In this document: piece after piece, positions 1 through 5,382 of the stretch
How positions within the stretch are numbered: the first letter of the stretch is position 1
Layout: every line of letters begins with the position of its first letter
Assembly (NCBI GenBank): GCA_030150795.1
Contig: JASLFF010000102.1
Coordinates: 1 to 8,044, forward strand
Reading direction: 5' to 3'
DNA from: Terriglobales bacterium
GTDB taxonomy: Bacteria > Acidobacteriota > Terriglobia > Terriglobales > Gp1-AA117
DNA length: 8,044 nt
Made by a program: the position numbers and the translations under genes
The notes under the pieces: generated by a model
Database searches by the model: none
Told to the model about the DNA's origin: nothing
The model's input: only the letters and a program-made list of their open reading frames with translations

Positions 1-510
1 GTGTCAGCGGCCGGCCTGCGAGTTCATTCTTCGGCGCATGTGTAACGCGCTGCGATTGGCGCCACGCCGGCGATGTACGTAGGAGGTCCTCGACTACATC
101 GAGCGGGAGCCCACGATACTCCAGCCGAGCTGGCGGACTGGGCGGCACCCGATACAACCGGTCGGGCATCTCGCCTAGAGGCGGAATTTCTTGGTAGCGC
201 CGCGTCAGGTCGTTCAGTTTCCAATTCGCTTGTTGCACGGCCTGATCGTTGAGCTTTTCCCGCTCCTGCCGGCTCCGCCGCACACCGAACACCACTACCT
301 GCTTGTACGCAGTCGCTTCCGGTTCCGTCAGGCGAAAGATCGCTTTGTCGCGAAACTGCGGCGTTAAGACTGACCGGCATTCATAGACGCGGTCATACGG
401 GACTACCATAACGAGCACACCGCCCGGCCGAACCCATCGCCCGACGTGCTCCAAGAACAAGGCCTCCATCCGTCGATTCTTGCCTTCACCGATCTCGAAG
501 TCGTAGGGCG
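1..510 (-). pseudogene. DUF6094-type SAM-dependent methyltransferase, partial (N-terminus lost at a junction, C-terminus off the window edge)
   Basis: The minus strand is open without a stop from about 510 down to base 1. It reads a PYD (end of an NPPY-type motif), then EIGEGKNRRMEALFLEHV, RWVRPGGVLVMVVPYDRVYE, QFRDKAIFRLTEPEATAYKQ, VVVFGVRRSRQERE and a proline-rich RVPPSPPARLEYRG stretch. This order (NPPY, PGG, VVP, QVVVFG) is that of DUF6094 proteins, which have a class I Rossmann methyltransferase fold and an NPPY adenine/cytosine-methylase-like motif. The substrate is unknown. Upstream of the NPPY remnant the frame enters the antisense of a second fragment of the same family, so motif I (SAM binding) and the native start are missing. 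The piece is therefore a 5'-truncated remnant, or one side of an assembly chimera. The long ORF at 24-380 is a frame shadow of it. Confidence 0.72.
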
Positions 511-603
511 ATGGGTTCGGCCGGGCGTTGTGCTCGTTATGGTAGTCCCGCATGACCGGATCTATGAGTGCCGGTCAGTTCTAACGCCGCAGTTTCGCGA
601 CAA
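345..603. repeat. Large imperfect inverted repeat (98-bp arms, 63-bp loop)
   Basis: The arms are 345-442 and 506-603, separated by 443-505. They match at 91 of 98 positions with no gaps. The repeat arises because two related methyltransferase fragments face each other, the loop being unique sequence of the minus-strand copy. As RNA or single-stranded DNA it could form a very long hairpin. The coding-type divergence argues that this is a by-product of rearrangement rather than a selected structure. Confidence 0.85.
506..603 (+). pseudogene. Second DUF6094 methyltransferase fragment, opposite orientation
   Basis: Read on the plus strand, this segment encodes GRWVRPGVVLVMVVPHDRIY followed by ECRSVLTPQFRDN. 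That is the same protein segment as the minus-strand copy at 345-442. By hand alignment the two DNA segments are both 98 bp, without gaps, and differ at 7 positions. Four of the seven differences are synonymous; the others are Gly to Val, Tyr to His and Val to Ile. That pattern fits two coding paralogues that diverged under selection rather than a perfect fold-back copy. Homology stops at both ends: at 506 it abuts the other copy's NPPY codons, and after 603 the sequence turns into exbB. It has no start or stop of its own and cannot be functional. Confidence 0.7.
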
Positions 604-1279
604 TCGGGGCGCAACGCTTCAGCTTGTGGGAAATGTGGCTGCACATGCAATGGCCGGCGCGGTCGATCGCCATCATTTTGCTGGGCATGTCGGCCTGGTC
701 AATGGGCGTGATGATGGACCGCTGGCTCGCCTTTCAAGCGGCGCGGAAGCAATCGCGCCAGTTTGCTCCGATTGTTGCCGGCGCGCTGCGCGAAGGCAAA
801 TTGGATGAAGCTATCCGCGTGGCGGAGCGCAACAAGAAGAGCCATCTGGCTAAGGTTGTGAACGCGGGTTTGCTGGAGTTTCGTGTGCATGAGCAATCTA
901 CGGAAATTCCGGGCGATAAGATTGAAGCCAGTCGGCGCGCGCTGGAGCGGGCTTCAGCGATTGTCCACGCCGAACTGGAGCGCGGCCTGAGCGGCTTGGC
1001 TCGACCGCGCCGTTCGTCGGACTGCTGGGCACGGTGATCGGCATCATCGACGCCTTCCGCGAAATTCAGGGCGAGAACGCCACGGGCATCAGCGCGGTGG
1101 CCGGCGGCATCTCTGAAGCGCTGGTGACAACCGCGCTGGGTCTGACCGTGGCCATTCCGGCAGTGATGATGTTCAACTACTTCACCACCAAGATCAAAGC
1201 GTTCGACGTGGAAATGGATAATTCATCGAGCGAGCTGGTGGATTATTTTCTGAAGCGGGGCGTTGTGGCGAAGCGTTAA
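604..1279 (+). pseudogene. exbB: ExbB/TolQ-family proton channel, 5'-truncated and frameshifted
   Basis: ExbB/TolQ forms the inner-membrane pentamer that, with ExbD/TolR, uses the proton gradient to drive TonB- or Tol-dependent processes. Frame 1 reads FSLWEMWLHM, a first membrane segment (about 660-716), then the cytoplasmic part with RKQSRQFAPIVAGALREGK, KKSHLAKVV and IEASRRALERA, up to ERGLSGLA at about 1000. The family then continues ATIG-STAPFVGLLGTV, but here the STAPFVGLLGTVIGIIDAF stretch is in another reading frame from 1001. It goes on through the third membrane segment (about 1115-1183, ALGLTVAIPA) to FDVEMDNSSSELVDYFLKR and a stop at 1277-1279. The missing ATIG codons fit a 10-bp deletion between GGC repeats. 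There is an in-frame stop at 582-584 and no proper start: only a TTG at 624 or an ATG at 633, inside the conserved N-terminal helix. With the 5' end replaced and the frame broken, the gene is probably dead unless the assembly is wrong. It is followed 42 bp later by exbD. Confidence 0.82.
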
Positions 1280-1321
1280 ATCCCGCTTAGTCACAAGGCC
1301 GTAACAGACAAGGAGTGCTGT

Positions 1322-1786
1322 ATGGCAATTGTCTTACGCAATGAAGGATCAAAAATCAATTCCAACATCAATGTGACGCCGATGGTGGACGTGATGCTGG
1401 TTTTGCTGATCATTTTTATGGTGATTACACCCATGCTTCGGCCCGGAGTGCCACTGGACCTGGCGAGGACGACGAACCCAATCGCCATGTCCGAGGCAAG
1501 CAAGCCCGACGCGTTGATCCTCTCTGTAATGCGCGATGGTCAGATGTTCCTGGGCAGTGAGAGCGTGAACGGCGAGGCTCTGGCCCAGAAAGTCCGCGAC
1601 CAGGTTGCTAATCGTGTCAACAAAACCGTTTACGTGCGAGCGGACGCGCGCGCCAGATATGGGACGCTTGTCGGCGCAGTGGATGACCTCCGCTCGGCCG
1701 GAGTCGATCAGTTGGGGCTGCTGACGGAGCAGAGAAGTTCAATCCCGAACGTAGCGAGGGAACGCTATAGTCACAGGAAGTTATGA
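1322..1786 (+). CDS. exbD: ExbD/TolR-family biopolymer transport protein
   Basis: This is the partner of ExbB in the proton-driven motor complex. It is a single-pass inner-membrane protein with a periplasmic domain. The 154 residues hold a short cytoplasmic N-terminus, the hallmark NINVTPMVDVMLVLLIIFMV (about 16-35, with the conserved membrane aspartate at D23), then a periplasmic domain ending in VYVRADARARYG (103-114) and SAGVDQLGLLTEQ (125-137). The ATG is preceded by AGGAG at 1311-1315, six bases away. Length is near the family norm of 135-150 residues. The last residues, about 141-149, are read from one arm of an inverted repeat (1741-1768), so the native C-terminus seems to have been replaced by repeat-encoded residues just beyond the conserved domain. 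Its own exbB is broken, so function would need another ExbB copy in the genome. Confidence 0.93.
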   Translation: MAIVLRNEGSKINSNINVTPMVDVMLVLLIIFMVITPMLRPGVPLDLARTTNPIAMSEASKPDALILSVMRDGQMFLGSESVNGEALAQKVRDQVANRVNKTVYVRADARARYGTLVGAVDDLRSAGVDQLGLLTEQRSSIPNVARERYSHRKL

Positions 1787-1858
1787 GGCTTTGCTGATGA
1801 CATGGCAATAGGTGCAGCTTTTATTAGGCGATAGGGCTCCCTCGCTACGCTCGGGATT
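1741..1858. repeat. REP/MITE-like inverted repeat between convergent genes, possible bidirectional terminator
   Basis: The arms 1741-1768 and 1831-1858 are each 28 bp and match, inverted, at 25 positions. They share the core CGTAGCGAGGGA, with AATCCCGA at the outer ends. The left arm lies inside the 3' end of exbD and contains coding sequence. The right arm ends 6 bp before the stop side of the convergent epimerase gene. The position between two convergent genes suggests a transcript-end hairpin for both. The core looks like a dispersed intergenic repeat rather than a plain terminator, because there is no U-tract right after either arm. Confidence 0.7.
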
Positions 1859-1864
1859 TCAGAA

Positions 1865-2272
1865 TCAAACTCCTTCCGGAACGTCCTGCACCAGCTCAAG
1901 CAGTACGCCGCCGGTGCTGGAGGGATGAACAAAGACGTAAAGATGGCCGCCAGCGCCGATTTTGATTTCCTCCGATACAAAGCGCGTGCCGGCTTTTTTG
2001 AGGTTCTCCACGGCCTGCGTGAGATCGGGGACATGGATGGCGACGTGGTGCAGGCCTTCGCCGCGCTTCTCCAGGAATTTGGCAATCACCGAATCGGGGC
2101 TCGTGGCCTCCAGCAACTCAATGCGGCTCTGGCCCAGCGGAATCATTGCCACCTTGACCTTCTCATGCGGCACGGTCTCTTCACTCAGGACTTCCAGCCC
2201 TAGCTGTTCATAAAATTTGCGCGCCTGCTCCAGCGACTTGACGGCGATTCCGAGATGGTCAATGGTGTGCAT
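1865..2272 (-). CDS. mce: Methylmalonyl-CoA epimerase
   Basis: The enzyme interconverts (2S)- and (2R)-methylmalonyl-CoA, linking propionyl-CoA carboxylase with the B12-dependent mutase. It is a small cytosolic metalloenzyme of the VOC (glyoxalase-fold) superfamily. The 135 residues contain two VOC half-repeats: IDHLGIAVKSLEQARKFYEQ at the start, and GLHHVAIHVPDLTQAVENLK from 73. By family pattern the likely metal ligands are H6, E52 (in RIELLE), H76 (in HHVAI) and E126 (in VLLELV); the motif GAGGHLYVFVHP is at 106-117. Length is typical (about 130-150). The ATG is preceded on the minus strand by AGGAG (2281-2285 on the plus strand), eight bases away. It is the last gene of the minus-strand acyl-CoA cluster, downstream of meaB, which supports the substrate assignment over other VOC proteins. 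Confidence 0.93.
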   Translation of the reverse strand: MHTIDHLGIAVKSLEQARKFYEQLGLEVLSEETVPHEKVKVAMIPLGQSRIELLEATSPDSVIAKFLEKRGEGLHHVAIHVPDLTQAVENLKKAGTRFVSEEIKIGAGGHLYVFVHPSSTGGVLLELVQDVPEGV

Positions 2273-2280
2273 GAAAACAG

Positions 2281-2340
2281 CTCCTGGCTTCTGGCTACTA
2301 GCCGCTAGCTTTTGAATTTATGGTTGTTGGCTTTTGGCTG
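2281..2340. repeat. Degenerate TGGCT/AGCC short-repeat tract in the mce-meaB gap
   Basis: The gap between meaB and mce contains repeated TGGCTTCTGGCT, GCCGCTAGCTTTTG, TTGGCTTTTGGCTGTTG units. On the minus strand these read as AGCCAGAAGCCAG and GCTAGCGGCTAG-like words. The tract begins at the ribosome-binding site of mce. It looks like a low-complexity dispersed intergenic element. I see no coding potential and no clear promoter in it. Confidence 0.5.
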
Positions 2341-2419
2341 TTGACTCTTACCTTTTGGTTTCGGCTCTCACTCTTAGTGCTTCAGAACAATCGTAATGCA
2401 ATCTGAGAGCAGCGAAGCA

Positions 2420-3430
2420 TCACTCAATCCTGATTTTTTCTTTTCTCCGCGTCTCCGCGCCTCCGCGGTGGGCAGGCCCTACAAAGCCACCCACAATCTC
2501 TTCCACCAGCGAATACGGATCGCGTTTGTGTTCGGCGATTTCGGCGGCGAGGCGCGCAATCTCTTCTTCCGGCAGGTGTTCGTTCAACAAGCGTTCCAGC
2601 AGTCCGTCGCGCAGCATTTCGATTAGACGCTCACGCCAGCTTGATATTTTTTTCTTCAACAGAAGATCTTTCTGCTCAAGGAACTCCTCATAGTTCACGA
2701 TTGTCGCCGCTAGTTCAGGAACGCCTTTGCCGTCCATGGCCACGGTCTTGATGATCGGTGGAGTCCATTTGTCAGACCGGATGGCTAATGACTGCATGGA
2801 GCGTATCTCGCGCTCAACGCGGTCTGCGCCTTCACGGTCACTTTTGTTGATGACAAAAATATCGGCAATTTCCATGATGCCGGCTTTGATGGTCTGTACG
2901 TCGTCGCCCATGCCGGGGACGAGGATCACGACGGTCACGTCGGCGAGGCGAACGATATCGATTTCATCCTGGCCTACGCCGACGGTTTCAATCAGCACAA
3001 TGTCTTTTCCCGCAGCATCAAGCACCGTTGCGGCGTCAGTGGTGGCGCGCGCCAGTCCACCGAGATTGCCGCGCGTGGCCATGCTACGGATGTAGATGCC
3101 AGGGTCGGCGTGATGCGACTGCATGCGGATGCGGTCGCCCAGGATTGCGCCGCCCGTGTACGGGCTGGTGGGATCGACCGCGAGAATGCCGACCGTGCGT
3201 TCCTGCTTGCGATATTCGCGGGCAAGCTGATCCACCAGTGTGCTTTTGCCTGCGCCGGGAGCGCCGGTAAGGCCGATCACGCGGGCGCGTCCGGTGAAGT
3301 TGAAGAGAGCTTTCAGCAACTCACGCGATTCGGGACGATTATCTTCAATGGTGCTGATGGCGCGGGCCAGCGCGCGCACCTCGCCGGCGCGTATGCGGTC
3401 GACCCAATGTTGGAGTGCTCCCAGGGACAA
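2420..3430 (-). CDS. meaB: MeaB/ArgK-family G-protein chaperone of methylmalonyl-CoA mutase
   Basis: MeaB is a GTPase that loads and protects the adenosylcobalamin cofactor of methylmalonyl-CoA mutase or a related mutase. The 336 residues show Walker A GAPGAGKST (56-64), AVDPTSPYTGGAILGDRIRM (84-103), the MeaB-typical RGNLGG (120-125), the switch region ETVGVGQDE (148-156), the guanine-specificity motif NKSD (195-198), and a C-terminal dimerisation helix region. The start is TTG: a stop codon lies two codons upstream, and AGGAA sits seven bases before the TTG. No ATG occurs in frame before the Walker A. The last residues, about 320-331 (AHRGGAETRRKE), are encoded by a dispersed repeat that also leads to the stop, so the native C-terminus has been extended or swapped. 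The gene lies between the GxxExxY gene and mce; the mutase itself is absent from the window. Confidence 0.94.
   Translation of the reverse strand: MSLGALQHWVDRIRAGEVRALARAISTIEDNRPESRELLKALFNFTGRARVIGLTGAPGAGKSTLVDQLAREYRKQERTVGILAVDPTSPYTGGAILGDRIRMQSHHADPGIYIRSMATRGNLGGLARATTDAATVLDAAGKDIVLIETVGVGQDEIDIVRLADVTVVILVPGMGDDVQTIKAGIMEIADIFVINKSDREGADRVEREIRSMQSLAIRSDKWTPPIIKTVAMDGKGVPELAATIVNYEEFLEQKDLLLKKKISSWRERLIEMLRDGLLERLLNEHLPEEEIARLAAEIAEHKRDPYSLVEEIVGGFVGPAHRGGAETRRKEKIRIE
2440..2471 (-). repeat. Dispersed 'CCGCGGAGGCGCGGAGACGCGGAGA' type repeat inside the 3' end of meaB
   Basis: On the minus strand the sequence is built of GCGGAG units: CCGCGGAGGCGCGGAGACGC followed by GGAGAAAAGAAAA. 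It codes for HRGGAETRRKEK at the C-terminus of MeaB. It belongs to the same style of GC-rich, six-to-eight-base-unit repeats as the two at 3461-3491 and 4001-4031, but its unit sequence differs. Confidence 0.6.
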
Positions 3431-3436
3431 ATTTTA

Positions 3437-3447
3437 TTTCCTATCCT
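3437..3447 (-). promoter_or_regulatory. Ribosome-binding site deciding the TTG start of meaB
   Basis: On the minus strand the sequence AGGATAGGAAA lies just before the TTG at 3430-3428. The AGGAA part is seven bases from the start codon. An in-frame stop two codons above the TTG excludes a longer start, so this Shine-Dalgarno match is the main support for a TTG start. Confidence 0.6.
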
Positions 3448-3460
3448 TTAATCCAAAAAT

Positions 3461-3491
3461 TTCACCGCAAAGTGCGCAAAGGACGCGAAGG
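3461..3491 (+). repeat. Left copy of the 31-bp TTCACCGCAAAG repeat
   Basis: Built of CGCAAAG-like units, this copy lies 30 bp upstream of the meaB start. From about 3494 to 3626 the sequence is AT-richer and non-coding, and holds the 3' flank of the GxxExxY gene. I see no promoter with confidence there. Confidence 0.8.
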
Positions 3492-3626
3492 AGATTTGGT
3501 TTTCAATCTCATGCGGAACCTTCCCGTTGATCGTAACCAAGATTCTTGTGGTTCGTTTTCTTCATTCTTCAACATTCATCTGTCTAAGCGGCCGTCCTGA
3601 TCGTTGTGTGAAGTATCTGGGAAATG

Positions 3627-4037
3627 TTACAAGCCATTCACCAACCGCTTTATGCCATCTTTCAACCTTACAACATTGAAGTTAATGAGGAGTCCCAAGC
3701 GTTTTTCACTGAGCTTGAGGTACGAAATCAATTGCGCTTGATGAATCGCTAACAGGGCATCGATTGACTTGACTTCGACAATAACCAAATCCTCAACGAG
3801 CAGGTCAAGACGATAGCCAACATCGAGTGTCACTTCTCGGTAAACGAGCGGCAACGGAACCTGCGTCAAGACGTTGAATCCTTCGGCACGCAATTCGTAG
3901 GCGAGGCACGCTTCATAAGCGCTCTCCAAAAGACCTGGACCCAATGCAGAATGTACTCTGAAGGCGGCATCCAGAATACTTCTGCTTAACTCGTTTTCAT
4001 CCTTCGCGGTCTTTGCGGCCTTTGCGGTGAAACTCAT
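3627..4037 (-). CDS. GxxExxY protein (PD-(D/E)XK nuclease-like, function unknown)
   Basis: The 136-residue protein carries the name motif GLLESAY (G35, E38, Y41) after a helical ELSRSILDAAFRVHSALGPG stretch. A nuclease-like core follows: YRLDLLVEDLVIVEVKS with D78, E88 and K90 in the D...ExK spacing of PD-(D/E)XK enzymes. It then reads HQAQLISYLKLS, LGLLINFNV and IKRLVN. The family is known to match a PD-(D/E)XK-superfamily profile, but I know of no proven activity. I place the start at the ATG at 4035-4037, with AAGGA at 4044-4048 six bases upstream. The reading frame could extend to 4184, but that part overlaps the dehydrogenase gene and is a shadow. The start lies 2 bp after the dehydrogenase stop, and the Shine-Dalgarno sits in its last codons, so translation is probably coupled. 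Residues 3-12 are read from an inverted repeat also present at 3461. Its presence in a catabolic operon has no metabolic explanation. Confidence 0.88.
   Translation of the reverse strand: MSFTAKAAKTAKDENELSRSILDAAFRVHSALGPGLLESAYEACLAYELRAEGFNVLTQVPLPLVYREVTLDVGYRLDLLVEDLVIVEVKSIDALLAIHQAQLISYLKLSEKRLGLLINFNVVRLKDGIKRLVNGL
4001..4031 (-). repeat. Right copy of the 31-bp TTCACCGCAAAG repeat, inside the GxxExxY gene
   Basis: On the minus strand this copy reads TTCACCGCAAAGGCCGCAAA followed by GACCGCGAAGG. It codes for residues 3 to about 12 (FTAKAAKTAK) of the GxxExxY protein. It matches the left copy at 27 of 31 positions in inverted orientation. Confidence 0.8.
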
Positions 4038-4039
4038 GG

Positions 4040-5188
4040 CTAATCCTTCAGCAACTGCCGCGCGATTACCAGCCGCTGGATCTCGCTGGTGCCTTCGCCG
4101 ATGGTGCAGAGCTTCACGTCGCGATAAAACTTTTCCGCAGGATAGTCTTTTATGAATCCGTAACCACCGTGGATCTGCACGCATTCATTCGCGCACTTCA
4201 CCGCCACCTCGCCAGTATAGAGCTTGGCCATGGACGATTCCTGCGTCGTCTTCATGCCTGCATCTTTCATGGCGGCGGCGCGCATGGTGAGCAGGCGTCC
4301 GGCATCAATCTCCGTCGCCATGTCAGCCAGCTTCCATTGTATGGCCTGAAATTCGCTGATGGCCTTGCCGAACTGGCGGCGCTGCTTGGAATACTTAAGC
4401 GCGGCTTCATACGCACCTTGCGCCATGCCCAGCCCAAGCGCGGCAATGGAGATGCGGCCTCCGTCGAGCACGCGCATTGCGTCCACAAAGCCCTGTCCTT
4501 CCACGCCGACCAGCGCGTCTTCCGGAATGTGGCAGTCTTCAAAGATGAGTTCGGATGTATCACTAGCGCGCAGGCCCAGCTTGTTTTCTTTTTTGCCGGG
4601 ACGAAAACCCTTGGTGCCTTTTTCAACGATGAATGCCGAGAGGCCGTGGGTGTGCGCCGTCTTATCCGTCACGGCAATTACCACGGCGACATCTGCATGA
4701 TGGCCGTTGGTGATAAAGGTTTTGGTGCCGTTGAGCACCCATCCGCCTTTTTTGCCTTTGCGCACGGCGCTCATGCGCGCACCGCCGGCGTCAGAGCCGG
4801 AGCCGGGTTCGGTAAGGCCCCACGCGCCCAGCCACTCACCGGTGGCGAGCTTGGGAATATATTTTTTGCGTTGTTCTTCGTTTCCGGCAATAAAAATATG
4901 GTTGGAGCAGAGCGAATTGTGCGCCGCAACGGTGATGCCCACTGATCCGTCGACGCGGGAAAGCTCTTCAATGGCGATCACATATTCCACGTAGCCCAGG
5001 CCTGCGCCACCATATTCAGCGGGAAAGATGATGCCCAGCACGCCCATGCGGCCGAGTTCCTTAATCGTCTCAAGAGGGAAGTGGTTGGCTTCATCCCACT
5101 TCATTACGTTGGGAAGGATTTCGCGCTCGGCAAACTCGCGCAGGGATTTTTTGAGCTGTAATTGTTCGTCGGTAAGTTGAAAGTCCAT
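4040..5188 (-). CDS. Acyl-CoA dehydrogenase (short/branched-chain type)
   Basis: This FAD enzyme oxidises an acyl-CoA to the 2,3-enoyl-CoA and passes electrons to electron-transfer flavoprotein. The 382 residues have the N-terminal helical domain ([19 protein letters not shown]), the flavin signature [13 protein letters not shown] (121-133), the middle beta domain with [10 protein letters not shown] (153-162), [10 protein letters not shown] (204-213), [20 protein letters not shown] (270-289), the second signature [20 protein letters not shown] (338-357), and [10 protein letters not shown] with E365 as the expected catalytic base. Length and motifs are those of butyryl-, isobutyryl- or 2-methylbutyryl-CoA dehydrogenases; chain specificity cannot be read from the sequence. 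I chose the ATG at 5188 because MDFQLTDEQ is the family N-terminus. The frame stays open to 5407, but that part has no family similarity and crosses the divergent gene's start. With meaB and mce it suggests degradation of branched-chain amino acids or odd-chain fatty acids. Confidence 0.95.
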   Translation of the reverse strand: MDFQLTDEQLQLKKSLREFAEREILPNVMKWDEANHFPLETIKELGRMGVLGIIFPAEYGGAGLGYVEYVIAIEELSRVDGSVGITVAAHNSLCSNHIFIAGNEEQRKKYIPKLATGEWLGAWGLTEPGSGSDAGGARMSAVRKGKKGGWVLNGTKTFITNGHHADVAVVIAVTDKTAHTHGLSAFIVEKGTKGFRPGKKENKLGLRASDTSELIFEDCHIPEDALVGVEGQGFVDAMRVLDGGRISIAALGLGMAQGAYEAALKYSKQRRQFGKAISEFQAIQWKLADMATEIDAGRLLTMRAAAMKDAGMKTTQESSMAKLYTGEVAVKCANECVQIHGGYGFIKDYPAEKFYRDVKLCTIGEGTSEIQRLVIARQLLKD

Positions 5189-5382
5189 ATTCTTTTTGAT
5201 GCCTTTGGGCAAACCGACAATTATTTCACAAGCAGAGCAGCTGCGGTAATTGCAAACCAGGCGGCCACACGATTCCGGGTCGTCGTCGGCGGTAGAAATG
5301 GCGTGAGGCCGCGCCACAGCCTCCTGAAATGAGGGTCTGCGGTGGCATACCCGGAGCAGAGAAGCGCATCCAAGAAAGTCTG
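5189..5382. promoter_or_regulatory. Divergent intergenic region, presumed promoters for the dehydrogenase cluster and the PAP2 gene
   Basis: These 194 bp separate two divergently transcribed genes, so both promoters are expected here (inference). I see no convincing -35/-10 pair or operator. The ribosome-binding sites of both genes are weak: AAAGAA before the dehydrogenase and AAGAAAG before the PAP2 gene. Confidence 0.35.

Larger units (their letters stand above)
3461..4031. mobile_element. Candidate repeat-bounded unit carrying the GxxExxY gene
   Basis: A 31-bp sequence starting TTCACCGCAAAG and ending CGCGAAGG occurs at 3461-3491 on the plus strand and at 4031-4001 on the minus strand. 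The two copies point at each other, match at 27 of 31 positions, and enclose a 571-bp unit whose only gene is the PD-(D/E)XK-like GxxExxY gene. The unit splits what would otherwise be an acyl-CoA dehydrogenase-meaB pair. No target-site duplication is obvious. The alternative is two independent copies of a common intergenic repeat. Confidence 0.35.

Noticed and set aside
24..380. Minus-strand 118-residue ORF
   Set aside because: It is a frame shadow. The neighbouring minus frame gives a clear DUF6094 methyltransferase segment, and this ORF has low-complexity Ala/Gly/Ser/Arg composition.
446..808. Plus-strand 120-residue ORF as a real fusion gene
   Set aside because: Its first part is the methyltransferase fragment, but after 603 it reads exbB in the wrong frame, so the product would be nonsense.
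3461..3493. CRISPR-like short repeats
   Set aside because: The copies are few, inverted, not regularly spaced, and one is inside a coding region; no cas genes are present.
4038..4184. Longer N-terminus for the GxxExxY protein
   Set aside because: It overlaps the dehydrogenase C-terminus in another frame and is Arg/His-rich. A good ribosome site supports the ATG at 4037.
4169..4945. 258-residue plus-strand ORF antisense to the acyl-CoA dehydrogenase
   Set aside because: It lies fully inside a well-supported gene and has Cys/His/Arg-rich shadow composition with no recognisable motif.
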